A stretch of 64,000 nt of DNA, from positions 62,001 through 126,000 of the forward strand of contig NZ_JADWOV010000230.1 of the NCBI RefSeq assembly GCF_015767435.1, written 5' to 3'. This stretch comes from Polaribacter sp. BAL334 (GTDB lineage: Bacteria > Bacteroidota > Bacteroidia > Flavobacteriales > Flavobacteriaceae). Of the stretch, positions 37,935 through 46,702 are shown piece after piece. The notes below the pieces were generated by a model. The model made no database searches. It was not told where the DNA came from and saw only the letters and a program-made list of their open reading frames with translations. The position numbers and the translations under genes are program-made. Each line of letters begins with the position of its first letter. The first letter of the stretch is position 1.

Positions 37935-38807
37935 TTGTATACTCATAACTCAAAATTCAAAACTTTGAACCATCAACCACAAACCCAAAACCAAACAACA
38001 TCAACAAAAAAAGTTGTTTTAATTACTGGTGCTTCCTCTGGCATTGGAAAATCGATGGCTGTTTTTTTATCAGAAAAAGGATTTAACGTTTATGGGACAA
38101 GTAGAAATCCTCAAAAAACGGAAGTTTTACCTTTTACAATGATTGCTTTGGATGTGTTAAAAAAGGATACTATTCAAATTGCAATTGAACAAATTATTCA
38201 ACAAGAAGGCAAAATTGATGTATTGATAAACAATGCAGGGATGGGAATTACAGGGCCAATTGAAGATACTCCAACAGATGAAATGAGACGCGTTTTTGAT
38301 ACCAATTTTTTTGGTGCTATTGATGTGATGAAAGCAGTTTTGCCAACAATGCGTGCTCAAAAATCAGGGTTGATTATCAATATTACCTCCATTGCTGGCT
38401 ATATGGGTTTGCCTTTTAGAGGGGTGTATTCTGCTACAAAAGGTGCTTTGGAATTGATTTCAGAAGCCACAAACATGGAAGTTCATCAATTTGGGATTAA
38501 AGTTGTGACTATTGCTCCTGGAGATTTTGCAACGAATATTGCAGCTGGAAGATATCATACCCCAGTTTTTGAAAATTCTGAGTATAAAAAATCGTATCAG
38601 CAAAACTTAAATTTGATGAATTCACACGTTGATAGTGGCATGAATCCGTTAGCAATGGCTGAGCAAGTGTATAAAATTATCAACAATCCAACCCCAAAAA
38701 TTCATTATAAAGTGGGGAAATTTATGGAGAAATTTTCAATTGTCTTAAAACGAATTTTGCCTGATAAAGTTTATCAAAAATTGTTGATGAATCATTATAA
38801 ATTGTAA
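37935..38807 (+). CDS. Short-chain dehydrogenase/reductase, start uncertain
   Basis: An SDR oxidoreductase with the cofactor loop TGASSGIGKSMAVFLSEKG, DVLINNAGMG, and the catalytic Ser and YSATKGALE (Tyr-x3-Lys). The conserved domain begins KKVVLITG at about 38011. No ATG precedes it in frame; the only upstream starts are TTG at 37935 and TTG at about 37965, both in a low-complexity tract that reads like the intergenic filler found elsewhere. The true N-terminus is therefore open. The C-terminal 270 residues are intact. Substrate unknown. Confidence 0.85.
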   Translation: MYTHNSKFKTLNHQPQTQNQTTSTKKVVLITGASSGIGKSMAVFLSEKGFNVYGTSRNPQKTEVLPFTMIALDVLKKDTIQIAIEQIIQQEGKIDVLINNAGMGITGPIEDTPTDEMRRVFDTNFFGAIDVMKAVLPTMRAQKSGLIINITSIAGYMGLPFRGVYSATKGALELISEATNMEVHQFGIKVVTIAPGDFATNIAAGRYHTPVFENSEYKKSYQQNLNLMNSHVDSGMNPLAMAEQVYKIINNPTPKIHYKVGKFMEKFSIVLKRILPDKVYQKLLMNHYKL

Positions 38808-38808
38808 A

Positions 38809-39837
38809 TCAATTTACAAAAACAGCTTCATTTGGAATTGTGTTTAGGAATGTTTCTACAATTTCTACTTTACAAGAAGCAGTATCTAATTGAAATTGAA
38901 TCCATCCAAAATAGGTTTTTCCGTCAATAATTAAACTAATTACAAAATAATCTTTTAAATTATTTGATAGTATTTCCTGGTATGTCAAAGTATTACTTAA
39001 AAAATAATTGTATTTTTCGTAAGGGGTTTTAAATTCATAAAAAACATCCAATTCATTTTTTACGCCATCAAAATATTGTTTGGTGTTTTCTGAACTAAAA
39101 GGTGGTTCAAAAATTACGATATAAGGACTATTGCTTCTAATTGGCGATAAAATTTGATTTGTTATCACATTTGTGGATACTAATTTAATCTTGAAAAATG
39201 AGAAATTTGGTTTGTTTCCAGTGTCTTTTATTTCTTCGAAAGTCAAACTAAAATCCGAACTATTATCTTTATTTACATCAATATTTATAGGCAATTTACT
39301 TCCATAACAATCTGAAAAAAATAGTTTTTTTAAAGGTTCATTCTCGATAGTTTTTGGAGTTAATTTCACCCAAAATTTTCTTGTATACGTTTTCTTGTCA
39401 TGAGAATCTATATAGGTTATATTTCCTTGAAGAAGGTTGTCAATTTCCCAACTTTTTATTGAAAAATCAATAATTTTAGATTCAGTAATAGCAGAAATAT
39501 CTACTTGTTTTCCGTTGTAAAATTCATAAGCTCTTTCTATTTTTAAGCAAGTTCCAATCTTAGAAAAAACAGTTGTAAATGTTTCAGTTTCTCCATCAGA
39601 ACCAACATTTTTTGTGAAGTAAATTTCTACTGAATTTGAATCGTAAAATCCTTTCCAAATTATTGGATTTGAGGTGTTTGAAATTGCTATAGAATCATTT
39701 TCTGAAATTTGTAAACTACTGTCATTGCATTTGATTGAAGTATCAATTTCTTCAAGAATATTCTTGTTCGCACATGAAAAAAGTATTCCAAAGGATATGA
39801 TTAAAAAAAGTGTTCTAAAAAATAGGAAATGTTTCAT
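38809..39837 (-). CDS. Hypothetical lipoprotein
   Basis: This 342-residue protein has a lipoprotein signal (hydrophobic 8-20, FGILFSC with Cys22), predicting an outer-membrane or surface lipoprotein. The body is polar, with beta-strand-rich segments such as GKTYFGWIQFQLDTASCKVE near the end. I recognise no domain. Convergent with the SDR gene, one base after its stop. An AT-rich promoter gap with the fsa gene lies upstream. Confidence 0.6.
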   Translation of the reverse strand: MKHFLFFRTLFLIISFGILFSCANKNILEEIDTSIKCNDSSLQISENDSIAISNTSNPIIWKGFYDSNSVEIYFTKNVGSDGETETFTTVFSKIGTCLKIERAYEFYNGKQVDISAITESKIIDFSIKSWEIDNLLQGNITYIDSHDKKTYTRKFWVKLTPKTIENEPLKKLFFSDCYGSKLPINIDVNKDNSSDFSLTFEEIKDTGNKPNFSFFKIKLVSTNVITNQILSPIRSNSPYIVIFEPPFSSENTKQYFDGVKNELDVFYEFKTPYEKYNYFLSNTLTYQEILSNNLKDYFVISLIIDGKTYFGWIQFQLDTASCKVEIVETFLNTIPNEAVFVN

Positions 39838-39929
39838 AAATTATTTTACAAAAATATGTTTTTCCAATTTACATTCCTCCGTAAAATTGTAACTTTGCAA
39901 AACATTTACAAACAACTCAATTTAATAAG

Positions 39930-40583
39930 ATGAAATTTTTTATAGATACTGCAAATTTAGCGCAAATCAAAGAAGCTCAGGCTTTAGGAATTTTGGATGG
40001 TGTAACCACAAATCCATCTTTAATGGCAAAAGAAGGAATTACGGGTGAAACAAATATTATCAATCATTACAAAGCAATTTGCGAATTGGTGGATGGTGAC
40101 GTTTCTGCGGAAGTTATTGCAACAGATTTTGATGGAATGGTGAAAGAAGGGGAGGTTTTAGCTGCTTTACATCCACAAATTGTGGTAAAATTACCGATGA
40201 TAAAAGATGGTATCAAAGCATGTAAATATTTTTCATCAAAAGGAATTAAAACGAATGTAACGTTGGTTTTTTCTGCTGGGCAAGCGTTGTTGGCTGCCAA
40301 AGCAGGCGCAACGTATGTTTCTCCTTTTATTGGACGTTTGGATGATATTTCAACAGATGGTTTGAATTTAATTGCCGAAATCAGAACAATTTATGATAAC
40401 TACGGATTTGAAACTGAAATTTTAGCAGCTTCTGTTCGTCACACAATGCACATTATTGATTGTGCAAAAATTGGTGCTGACGTAATGACGGGTCCTTTGA
40501 GTGCCATTGAAGGATTGTTGAAACATCCTTTAACTGATATTGGATTAGCGCAATTTTTAAAAGATTATCAAAAAGGGAATTAA
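39930..40583 (+). CDS. Small transaldolase / fructose-6-phosphate aldolase
   Basis: This 217-residue TalC/FSA-type protein forms a Schiff base in the non-oxidative pentose-phosphate pathway or cleaves fructose 6-phosphate. The N-terminus [30 protein letters not shown], and IVVKLPM with the Schiff-base Lys87 are visible, then [28 protein letters not shown] at 39890-39897 is a probable -7 box. Confidence 0.95.
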   Translation: MKFFIDTANLAQIKEAQALGILDGVTTNPSLMAKEGITGETNIINHYKAICELVDGDVSAEVIATDFDGMVKEGEVLAALHPQIVVKLPMIKDGIKACKYFSSKGIKTNVTLVFSAGQALLAAKAGATYVSPFIGRLDDISTDGLNLIAEIRTIYDNYGFETEILAASVRHTMHIIDCAKIGADVMTGPLSAIEGLLKHPLTDIGLAQFLKDYQKGN

Positions 40584-40685
40584 AAAAAGTTATTAGTTGT
40601 TGGTTATTAGTTATCAGTTAAATTTCTGATAAATAATGATTTATAGCTTGTAAACTTTTTAAATCTTTATAAGAGATTTAAGAAA

Positions 40686-42344
40686 ATGTATCCTAAAAAA
40701 GAGCTTGCTCAATTAGTTATTTCTGGGTGTTATCAATTTGGTATTGAGACTGTTGTGATTTCTCCAGGGTCTAGAAATGCGCCTTTAACAATTGGTTTTG
40801 TAAATCATCCAAAAATTAAAACTCTCAGCGTTGTTGATGAACGCTGTGCCGCTTTTTTTGCACTCGGAATTGCACAACAAACTCAAAGACCAGTAGCAAT
40901 TTTATGCACTTCTGGATCTGCATTATTGAATTATTATCCAGCAATTGCAGAAGCTTTTTATAGCAATATTCCACTAATTGTACTTTCCACTGATAGACCA
41001 AAACATTTGATTGATATTGGTGATGGACAAACGATTCGTCAAGAAAATGTGTTTGAAAATCATGTGCTTTTTTCAGCAAATTTGGTTGAAAGTGTTCATT
41101 TTAAAACCAAAAATGCTCAATTATTTGGAGAAGCGTTGCAATTGGCCATTACACAAAAAGGACCTGTGCATGTAAATATTCCGTTTGATGAGCCACTTTA
41201 TGAGGTTGTTGATGAGTTAAAAACATTTCATTTTCCTCATATTTCTATGAGTTCTTTGGACAATAGTCATATTGATTATGAGTTTTTATCGAAAACTTGG
41301 AATGCTGCTTCAAAGAAAATGATTGTGGTAGGTGTCAATTATCCTGATGAACAGTTACATCATTTGATGGATGTGTATGCAGAAGATGAAAGTGTGCTTA
41401 TTTTAACAGAAACTACGTCCAATTTGCATCACGAAAAAGCTGTAAATTCAATTGACCAACTGATTTTTTCATTGAATAATGAGGAGTTTGAGGATTTGCG
41501 ACCAGAAATTCTGATCACTTTTGGAGGAATGATTGTTTCCAAAAAAATAAAATCATTTTTACGAAAATATGCTCCCAATCATCATTGGAATATTGATGAG
41601 AAAAAGGCAACCAATACTTTTTTCTGTTTGTCAGAGTTTATTCAAATCAATCCAACCAATTTTTTTGCACATTTCAATAATCTTGTTGTTCATAAAACAG
41701 CTGATTATCAATCAAAATGGCTGAAAATTAGAGATGAAAAAAGGATAAAACATGCTGAATATTTAGCAACTTTAAATCATTCTGATTTTAAGGTTTTTGA
41801 GCAAGTTTTGGCAAGTATTCCTGAAAATTCACAATTGCAAATTAGCAATAGTGCCATTATTAGATATGCGCAATTATTTACGATTTCAAAAACGCTGAAT
41901 GTTTTTTGCAACAGAGGAACAAGTGGCATTGATGGTAGTACAAGTACTGCAATTGGAGCTGCTTTTGCGAGTGAAAAGCAAACCGTTTTTATCACAGGTG
42001 ATTTGAGTTTTTTTTACGATAGCAATGCTTTATGGAACAAAAATATTCCATCAAACTTTAGAATTATCATCATTAATAATTCAGGAGGAGGAATTTTTAA
42101 AATCATTCCAGGTCCAAAAAGTACGAATGTGTTGGATTATTTTGAAACTCCTCATTGCTTGACAGCAGTACATTTGGCAAAAATGTTTGAATTCGAATAT
42201 TTGAATGCTTTTTCTACAGAAACTGTTCAAGAATCCTTAAGGTTGTTTTATAATTCCTCAGAAAAACCAAAAATTTTGGAAATTTTCACCCCAAGTAATG
42301 AAAACAGTGATATTTTAAATCAATATTTTAAATTTATACAATAA
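40686..42344 (+). CDS. menD: 2-succinyl-5-enolpyruvyl-6-hydroxy-3-cyclohexene-1-carboxylate synthase
   Basis: MenD is a thiamine-diphosphate enzyme that joins 2-oxoglutarate and isochorismate in menaquinone synthesis. This 552-residue protein shows ISPGSRNAPLTIGFV, the catalytic-glutamate region VVDERCAAFFALG, and the ThDP motif GDLSFFYDSNAL...NNSGGGIF. FNRGTSGIDGSTSTAIGAA (with Cys for Phe at the second residue here) is in the C-terminal half. Overlaps the S1 gene by TAATG. menB follows 1.7 kb downstream. Confidence 0.96.
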   Translation: MYPKKELAQLVISGCYQFGIETVVISPGSRNAPLTIGFVNHPKIKTLSVVDERCAAFFALGIAQQTQRPVAILCTSGSALLNYYPAIAEAFYSNIPLIVLSTDRPKHLIDIGDGQTIRQENVFENHVLFSANLVESVHFKTKNAQLFGEALQLAITQKGPVHVNIPFDEPLYEVVDELKTFHFPHISMSSLDNSHIDYEFLSKTWNAASKKMIVVGVNYPDEQLHHLMDVYAEDESVLILTETTSNLHHEKAVNSIDQLIFSLNNEEFEDLRPEILITFGGMIVSKKIKSFLRKYAPNHHWNIDEKKATNTFFCLSEFIQINPTNFFAHFNNLVVHKTADYQSKWLKIRDEKRIKHAEYLATLNHSDFKVFEQVLASIPENSQLQISNSAIIRYAQLFTISKTLNVFCNRGTSGIDGSTSTAIGAAFASEKQTVFITGDLSFFYDSNALWNKNIPSNFRIIIINNSGGGIFKIIPGPKSTNVLDYFETPHCLTAVHLAKMFEFEYLNAFSTETVQESLRLFYNSSEKPKILEIFTPSNENSDILNQYFKFIQ

Positions 42345-42760
42345 TGGATTTGCAAATAGGAGATCAAGTACAATTGGTAATTGAAACAGAAACTGCTTTA
42401 GGTTTCATAGTTTTGATTGATGAAGAATTTGAAGGATTGTTATTTAGAAGTGAAATTTTCACAGAAATTGAAGAAGGAATGGAAGTGACAGGGTACATCA
42501 AAAATATTCGTGAAGATGGAAAAATTGATGTTTCATTAAGACCTCAAGGTTTCAGAAATGTCATTGATTTGGATGTTGAAAAAATCCTTACAAAACTGAA
42601 AAATAGCAAAGAAGGTTTTTTATTATTGACGGATAAAAGTTCTCCAGAATCCATCAAGTTTCATCTAAATATGAGTAAAAAAGCATTTAAAAAAGCCATT
42701 GGAAATTTGTACAAACAAAAATTGATTCTTTTAAAAGACGACAGAATTGAGTTGATATAG
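42344..42760 (+). CDS. Short CvfB-like S1 / winged-helix protein
   Basis: A 138-residue protein with one S1-like OB domain (about 1-75, GYIKNIREDGKIDVSLRP) and a winged-helix end (NMSKKAFKKAIGNLYKQK). It looks like the last S1 domain plus winged helix of CvfB, which is normally about 280 residues, so the two N-terminal S1 domains are missing. The start overlaps the menD stop by one base. Probably RNA-binding; role unknown. Confidence 0.78.
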   Translation: MDLQIGDQVQLVIETETALGFIVLIDEEFEGLLFRSEIFTEIEEGMEVTGYIKNIREDGKIDVSLRPQGFRNVIDLDVEKILTKLKNSKEGFLLLTDKSSPESIKFHLNMSKKAFKKAIGNLYKQKLILLKDDRIELI

Positions 42761-42828
42761 AAGTTTAAGGGTTTAAGAGTTTCTGACTTTGCCAACTTTG
42801 AATATTGAATCTTAAATTTTGAACATTT

Positions 42829-43986
42829 TTAATTCCCCCCAAGTCGTAAAATATTCTCATAAAAAGCATCTGCATTTGGGTCTGCAGGATCCATTTTTCC
42901 ATAACCTATTTTATAATGCGTAATTGCTTTTTTGAACATTTTTCCAGTTTCGTAATATTTTCCAATATAATAATCGCCCAAATGTGAACTTGGATAGATT
43001 TTTAAAATCATTTTACCAAAATCTAACAAACGATCTCCATTTTCTTTTTCAATAATGATTTTTTCGATGGCATAAATATCTCTTTCTCTGATTCCCAAAC
43101 TGCTTCCAAACAAAAATTCAATCTCTAAATATTTATTTTCCAAATAAGCAATCGCATCTAAAGGAGATAATTCTTTGATACTTTTATTGAATTCTTCTTC
43201 GGAAATTGCAGCATAAATTTCAAAAATATTACTGAACGCTCTCGGAATTGCCTCACCAATTGCAGCAATCGCATTTGAAGTTGTAATTGCATCAGAAATC
43301 ACCTTAAAATTCTTAATTTCTAGTGATGATAATCCTTTTTGAACCTGTTCAATTTGCGCTTGTTTAGCACTTGAAAGGGTATTAGAAGTATTCAAATAAT
43401 AATAAAAAACAGAGTCTTCCTTTGCGATTTTCGCCCAATTAAACGATTGCAATTGAGTTCCAATAAAATCAGAAAAACTAGTATTGATGCATATATATGC
43501 GTTGAAAATCGGATTTTCTTCTTGTAAAAAATGAGTAATTAAATTGGCTGAATATCCATGACCCACCAATGTAATAAAAGGCGAAGTTCTATAGGTACTT
43601 TCCATATAAAACAGCACTTCATCTCTTATGAATTCATAAAAATTTGTTGCAGTTGTTGTTAATTTTCCAGTATTTCTATCAAAAGAAACATCCGTATTTT
43701 TAGATTTTTCCATTGAAATTCCAACAATAATTTGTCTAGGAGCTTTGTCATTTTTTGAGAATAAAACTGAATTTCCAACATAAATATCAAACATTGATTC
43801 TTCATCCAAAACAATCGCTAATGGAAAATTTTTGATACTATCTTTTTCATAACCTTCTGGAATGTATATTCGCAAATTTCGAGTTGTTTCTAAAAAAGTA
43901 GATTCCAGTTGTTTTTCAATGATTTTTTGAGAAAATCCAACAAAACTGAAAAAAATAAATATTAATGAAAGTGATTTCTGATACAT
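42829..43986 (-). CDS. Esterase-fold (IroE/D-like) protein with altered nucleophile site
   Basis: This 385-residue exported protein has a signal peptide (about 1-19). An alpha/beta-hydrolase domain of the putative-esterase family (TRNLRIYIPEGYEKDSI, PRQIIVGISM) fills about 25-255. A C-terminal helical TPR-like stretch (GKYYETGKMFKKAITHY) follows. The expected GHSxGG nucleophile elbow reads VGHGYSANL here, so the usual serine is glycine; a nearby serine two positions later could substitute or the protein may not be an enzyme. Its start abuts the menB promoter. Confidence 0.75.
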   Translation of the reverse strand: MYQKSLSLIFIFFSFVGFSQKIIEKQLESTFLETTRNLRIYIPEGYEKDSIKNFPLAIVLDEESMFDIYVGNSVLFSKNDKAPRQIIVGISMEKSKNTDVSFDRNTGKLTTTATNFYEFIRDEVLFYMESTYRTSPFITLVGHGYSANLITHFLQEENPIFNAYICINTSFSDFIGTQLQSFNWAKIAKEDSVFYYYLNTSNTLSSAKQAQIEQVQKGLSSLEIKNFKVISDAITTSNAIAAIGEAIPRAFSNIFEIYAAISEEEFNKSIKELSPLDAIAYLENKYLEIEFLFGSSLGIRERDIYAIEKIIIEKENGDRLLDFGKMILKIYPSSHLGDYYIGKYYETGKMFKKAITHYKIGYGKMDPADPNADAFYENILRLGGN

Positions 43987-44007
43987 GAATAAGAATGTTT
44001 ATTTTTG
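43978..44007 (+). promoter_or_regulatory. menB promoter
   Basis: CTG at 43978-43980, 19-nt spacer, TATTTTTG at 44000-44007. The -33 differs from TTG in one base. It lies before the chosen menB start at 44055, which also shows that the upstream ATG at 43995 is inside the promoter. Confidence 0.7.
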
Positions 44008-44054
44008 CAAGCAATGATTTTTTGTTATCTAAACAACGCACAAAATACAAAATT

Positions 44055-44894
44055 ATGATACAACCTGAATGGAAAACTGCAAAAGAATACGAAGATATTA
44101 CGTATAAAAAATGCAATGGTGTTGCTAGAATTGCATTTAACAGACCTGATGTTAGGAACGCTTTTCGCCCAAAAACAACCAAAGAATTGTATGATGCATT
44201 TTATGATGCAGGTGAAGATACCTCAATTGGGGTCGTTTTATTATCTGCTGAAGGTCCAAGTTCTAAAGATGGTGTGTATTCATTTTGTTCAGGTGGTGAC
44301 CAAAAAGCAAGAGGTCATCAAGGTTATGTTGGCGAAGATGGTTATCACAGATTGAATATTTTAGAAGTTCAAAGATTGATTCGTTTCATGCCAAAAGCAG
44401 TTATAGCAGTTGTTCCAGGATGGGCAGTTGGAGGTGGACACAGTTTGCATGTGGTTTGCGATTTAACATTGGCATCCAAAGAACATGCTATTTTTAAACA
44501 AACAGATGCTGATGTCACTTCTTTTGATGGAGGTTATGGTTCAGCCTATTTAGCAAAAATGGTGGGTCAAAAAAGAGCGCGTGAAATTTTCTTTTTAGGA
44601 AGAAATTATTCTGCTCAAGAAGCTTTTGACATGGGAATGGTAAACGCAGTAATTCCTCATGATGAATTGGAAAATACGGCTTATGAATGGGCGCAAGAAA
44701 TTTTAGCAAAAAGTCCAACATCTATAAAAATGCTCAAATTTGCAATGAATTTGACAGATGATGGCATGGTTGGTCAGCAAGTTTTTGCGGGCGAAGCAAC
44801 ACGTTTAGCATACATGACAGATGAAGCAAAAGAAGGAAGAGATGCTTTTTTGGAAAAAAGAAAACCAAACTTTCCAAAAAAGTGGATACCATAA
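44055..44894 (+). CDS. menB: 1,4-dihydroxy-2-naphthoyl-CoA synthase
   Basis: MenB closes the naphthoquinone ring of menaquinone from o-succinylbenzoyl-CoA. The crotonase fold is clear: RPDVRNAFRPKTTKELYDA, the oxyanion region FCSGGDQKARG, VPGWAVGGGHSLHVVCDLT and FDGGYGSAYLAKMVGQKRAR. About 279 residues with the start at 44055 (MIQPEWKTAKEYEDITYKK). A frame starting at 43995 would add 20 residues overlapping the promoter. A repeat element follows. Confidence 0.96.
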   Translation: MIQPEWKTAKEYEDITYKKCNGVARIAFNRPDVRNAFRPKTTKELYDAFYDAGEDTSIGVVLLSAEGPSSKDGVYSFCSGGDQKARGHQGYVGEDGYHRLNILEVQRLIRFMPKAVIAVVPGWAVGGGHSLHVVCDLTLASKEHAIFKQTDADVTSFDGGYGSAYLAKMVGQKRAREIFFLGRNYSAQEAFDMGMVNAVIPHDELENTAYEWAQEILAKSPTSIKMLKFAMNLTDDGMVGQQVFAGEATRLAYMTDEAKEGRDAFLEKRKPNFPKKWIP

Positions 44895-44895
44895 T

Positions 44896-45067
44896 GCCCA
44901 TCCTAACCTTCCCAAAGGGAAGGAATTGTAGCATGGATAAAATCAAAAGTATGTATAAAAATTGAGGTTGATTTTTAAATTCAATCAAGATAGAATAAAG
45001 TGTAATAACTGAAAACTATAAATTACCCAGTTTGTAGTTCCTTCCCTTTCGGAAGGTTAGGATGGGC
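44896..45067. repeat. Element with 34-36 bp terminal inverted repeats
   Basis: Left arm 44896-44931 begins GCCCATCCTAACC. Right arm 45034-45067 is its near-perfect inverted copy. Each arm folds alone as CCTTCC/GGAAGG around AAA. The middle is about 100 bp without a frame. The right arm ends 5 bp before the purU ATG. The structure fits a miniature inverted-repeat element, or a long terminator for menB. Confidence 0.6.
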
Positions 45068-45072
45068 TTTTT

Positions 45073-45942
45073 ATGAAATCACAAATCGTTACTTTTTTAA
45101 TTCAGTGTCCAGATCAAAAAGGATTGGTGGCAAAAATCACTAGTTTCTTTTTCGAAAAAGGCTTCAATATTTTGAGTTGTCAGCAATATGTAAATTCGAT
45201 TGAAAACACCTATTTCATGAGAATTCGTTTGAATGCAGAGGGTACTATTTTGTCAAAAAAAGAATTAGAAACTAATTTTTTAGAATTGGCAACTCCATTG
45301 AAATTCAAATGGTCAGTTCATTATGGAGACAAAAAACAGCAAGTTGCCATTTTGGTTTCTCATACAAGCCATAATTTGTATGATTTATTAGAACGATACA
45401 AAGAAGGAAATTTGAATTGTACCGTGAAAATGATTATCAGTAATCATGAAAAGTTGAGGCCTGTTGCGGAAATGTTTCAAGTCCCTTTTTACTATTTGCC
45501 TGTGGATAAAAATGACAAATTGTTGCAAGAAACTCAGCTCATTCAATTGCTTAATAAACATCAGATTGATTTAATTATCTTGGCAAGGTATATGCAAATA
45601 TTGTCTGCGGATTTTATCAATACATATCCTGAAAAAATCATCAATATTCATCATTCTTTTTTACCCGCATTTCAGGGTGCAAATCCGTATTTGCGAGCTT
45701 ATGAAAGAGGCGTAAAGTTGATTGGAGCAACAGCGCATTATGCCACAGAAGATTTGGATGAAGGTCCAATTATTGAGCAAGATGTAAAACCTGTTACGCA
45801 CGAAAGTACGCCAACAACCTTGAAAAAAATTGGAGCAGATATCGAAAAATTGGTGTTGGCAAGAGCTGTAAATAACCATTTGAATCATCAAATAATTGTA
45901 TCAGGAAATAGAGCGATTGTTTTTCCTGAAACAGGAGAATAA
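45073..45942 (+). CDS. purU: Formyltetrahydrofolate deformylase
   Basis: PurU hydrolyses 10-formyl-THF to formate and THF, balancing one-carbon pools with purine synthesis. This 289-residue protein has an N-terminal ACT regulatory domain (QCPDQKGLVAKITSFFFEK) and a formyltransferase domain with the catalytic Asn/His/Asp set (ARYMQIL, IINIHHSFLPAFQGANPY, ATEDLDEGPIIEQ). The ATG sits 5 bp after an inverted-repeat element. Confidence 0.96.
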   Translation: MKSQIVTFLIQCPDQKGLVAKITSFFFEKGFNILSCQQYVNSIENTYFMRIRLNAEGTILSKKELETNFLELATPLKFKWSVHYGDKKQQVAILVSHTSHNLYDLLERYKEGNLNCTVKMIISNHEKLRPVAEMFQVPFYYLPVDKNDKLLQETQLIQLLNKHQIDLIILARYMQILSADFINTYPEKIINIHHSFLPAFQGANPYLRAYERGVKLIGATAHYATEDLDEGPIIEQDVKPVTHESTPTTLKKIGADIEKLVLARAVNNHLNHQIIVSGNRAIVFPETGE

Positions 45943-45987
45943 AGAAGTTTTTGGTTTTTAGTGTTTAGTTTTTAGTTTATAAAGTTC

Positions 45988-46596
45988 ATGAAGATAATCT
46001 GTATTGGGCGCAATTACGCAAAACATATTGAAGAATTAGCGAATGAAAAACCAACAAGTCCCGTTGTTTTTTTAAAGCCAGATTCTGCAATCTTACCAAA
46101 AAACAATCCATTTTTTATTCCGCCATTTTCCAATGATGTTCACTATGAAGTAGAGATTTTAGTAAAAATCAATAAAGTAGGTAAATTTATTGATGCAAAA
46201 TTCGCTCATAAATATTATGACGAAATAGGTTTAGGAATTGATTTTACAGCAAGAGACGTTCAGGATGAATGCAAAGCAAAAGGCCTGCCTTGGGAAAAAG
46301 CAAAAGCATTTGACGGTAGCGCAATAATTGGAGAATTTTATCCAAAAGAACAATTTGATTTAGAAAAAATAACATTCCAATTATATAAAAATAACGAACT
46401 AGTTCAAGATGGAAATTCAAACGCAATGTTGTGGAAAATAGATGAATTGATAGCCTATGTTTCTCAATATTTTACCTTGAAAAAAGGAGATATTATTTTT
46501 ACTGGAACTCCAGAAGGTGTTGGAAAAGTTTCTGAAAATGATGTTTTGAAAGGTGTTTTGGAAGGAAGAGAAGCTTTTCAAATAAAGGTAAAATAG
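45988..46596 (+). CDS. Fumarylacetoacetate hydrolase family protein
   Basis: This 202-residue protein has the FAH fold: CIGRNYAKHIEELANE, VVFLKPDSAI, VHYEVEILVKI (metal ligand Glu pair) and FTGTPEGVGKV. The size equals small YcgM/FAHD1-type enzymes, which act as oxaloacetate decarboxylase or acylpyruvase; the substrate cannot be chosen. Flanked on both sides by low-complexity filler. Confidence 0.92.
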   Translation: MKIICIGRNYAKHIEELANEKPTSPVVFLKPDSAILPKNNPFFIPPFSNDVHYEVEILVKINKVGKFIDAKFAHKYYDEIGLGIDFTARDVQDECKAKGLPWEKAKAFDGSAIIGEFYPKEQFDLEKITFQLYKNNELVQDGNSNAMLWKIDELIAYVSQYFTLKKGDIIFTGTPEGVGKVSENDVLKGVLEGREAFQIKVK

Positions 46597-46702
46597 TTAA
46601 TGTAGCAATGTTACAATGTAACCATAAAGCAATACAATAGCTTAGCAATAACTTATTGAACTTGAAACCCTTAGATAAGAAACCCTTAAATTTTTTAAAA
46701 AG

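Noticed and set aside
43995-44054. N-terminal extension of menB
   Set aside because: The extension covers the -7 box and the family starts at the ATG at 44055.
44896-45067. A simple menB terminator
   Set aside because: Possible, but the arms are much longer than local terminators, each folds alone, and a related arm occurs at 37855-37890; kept as a repeat element instead.
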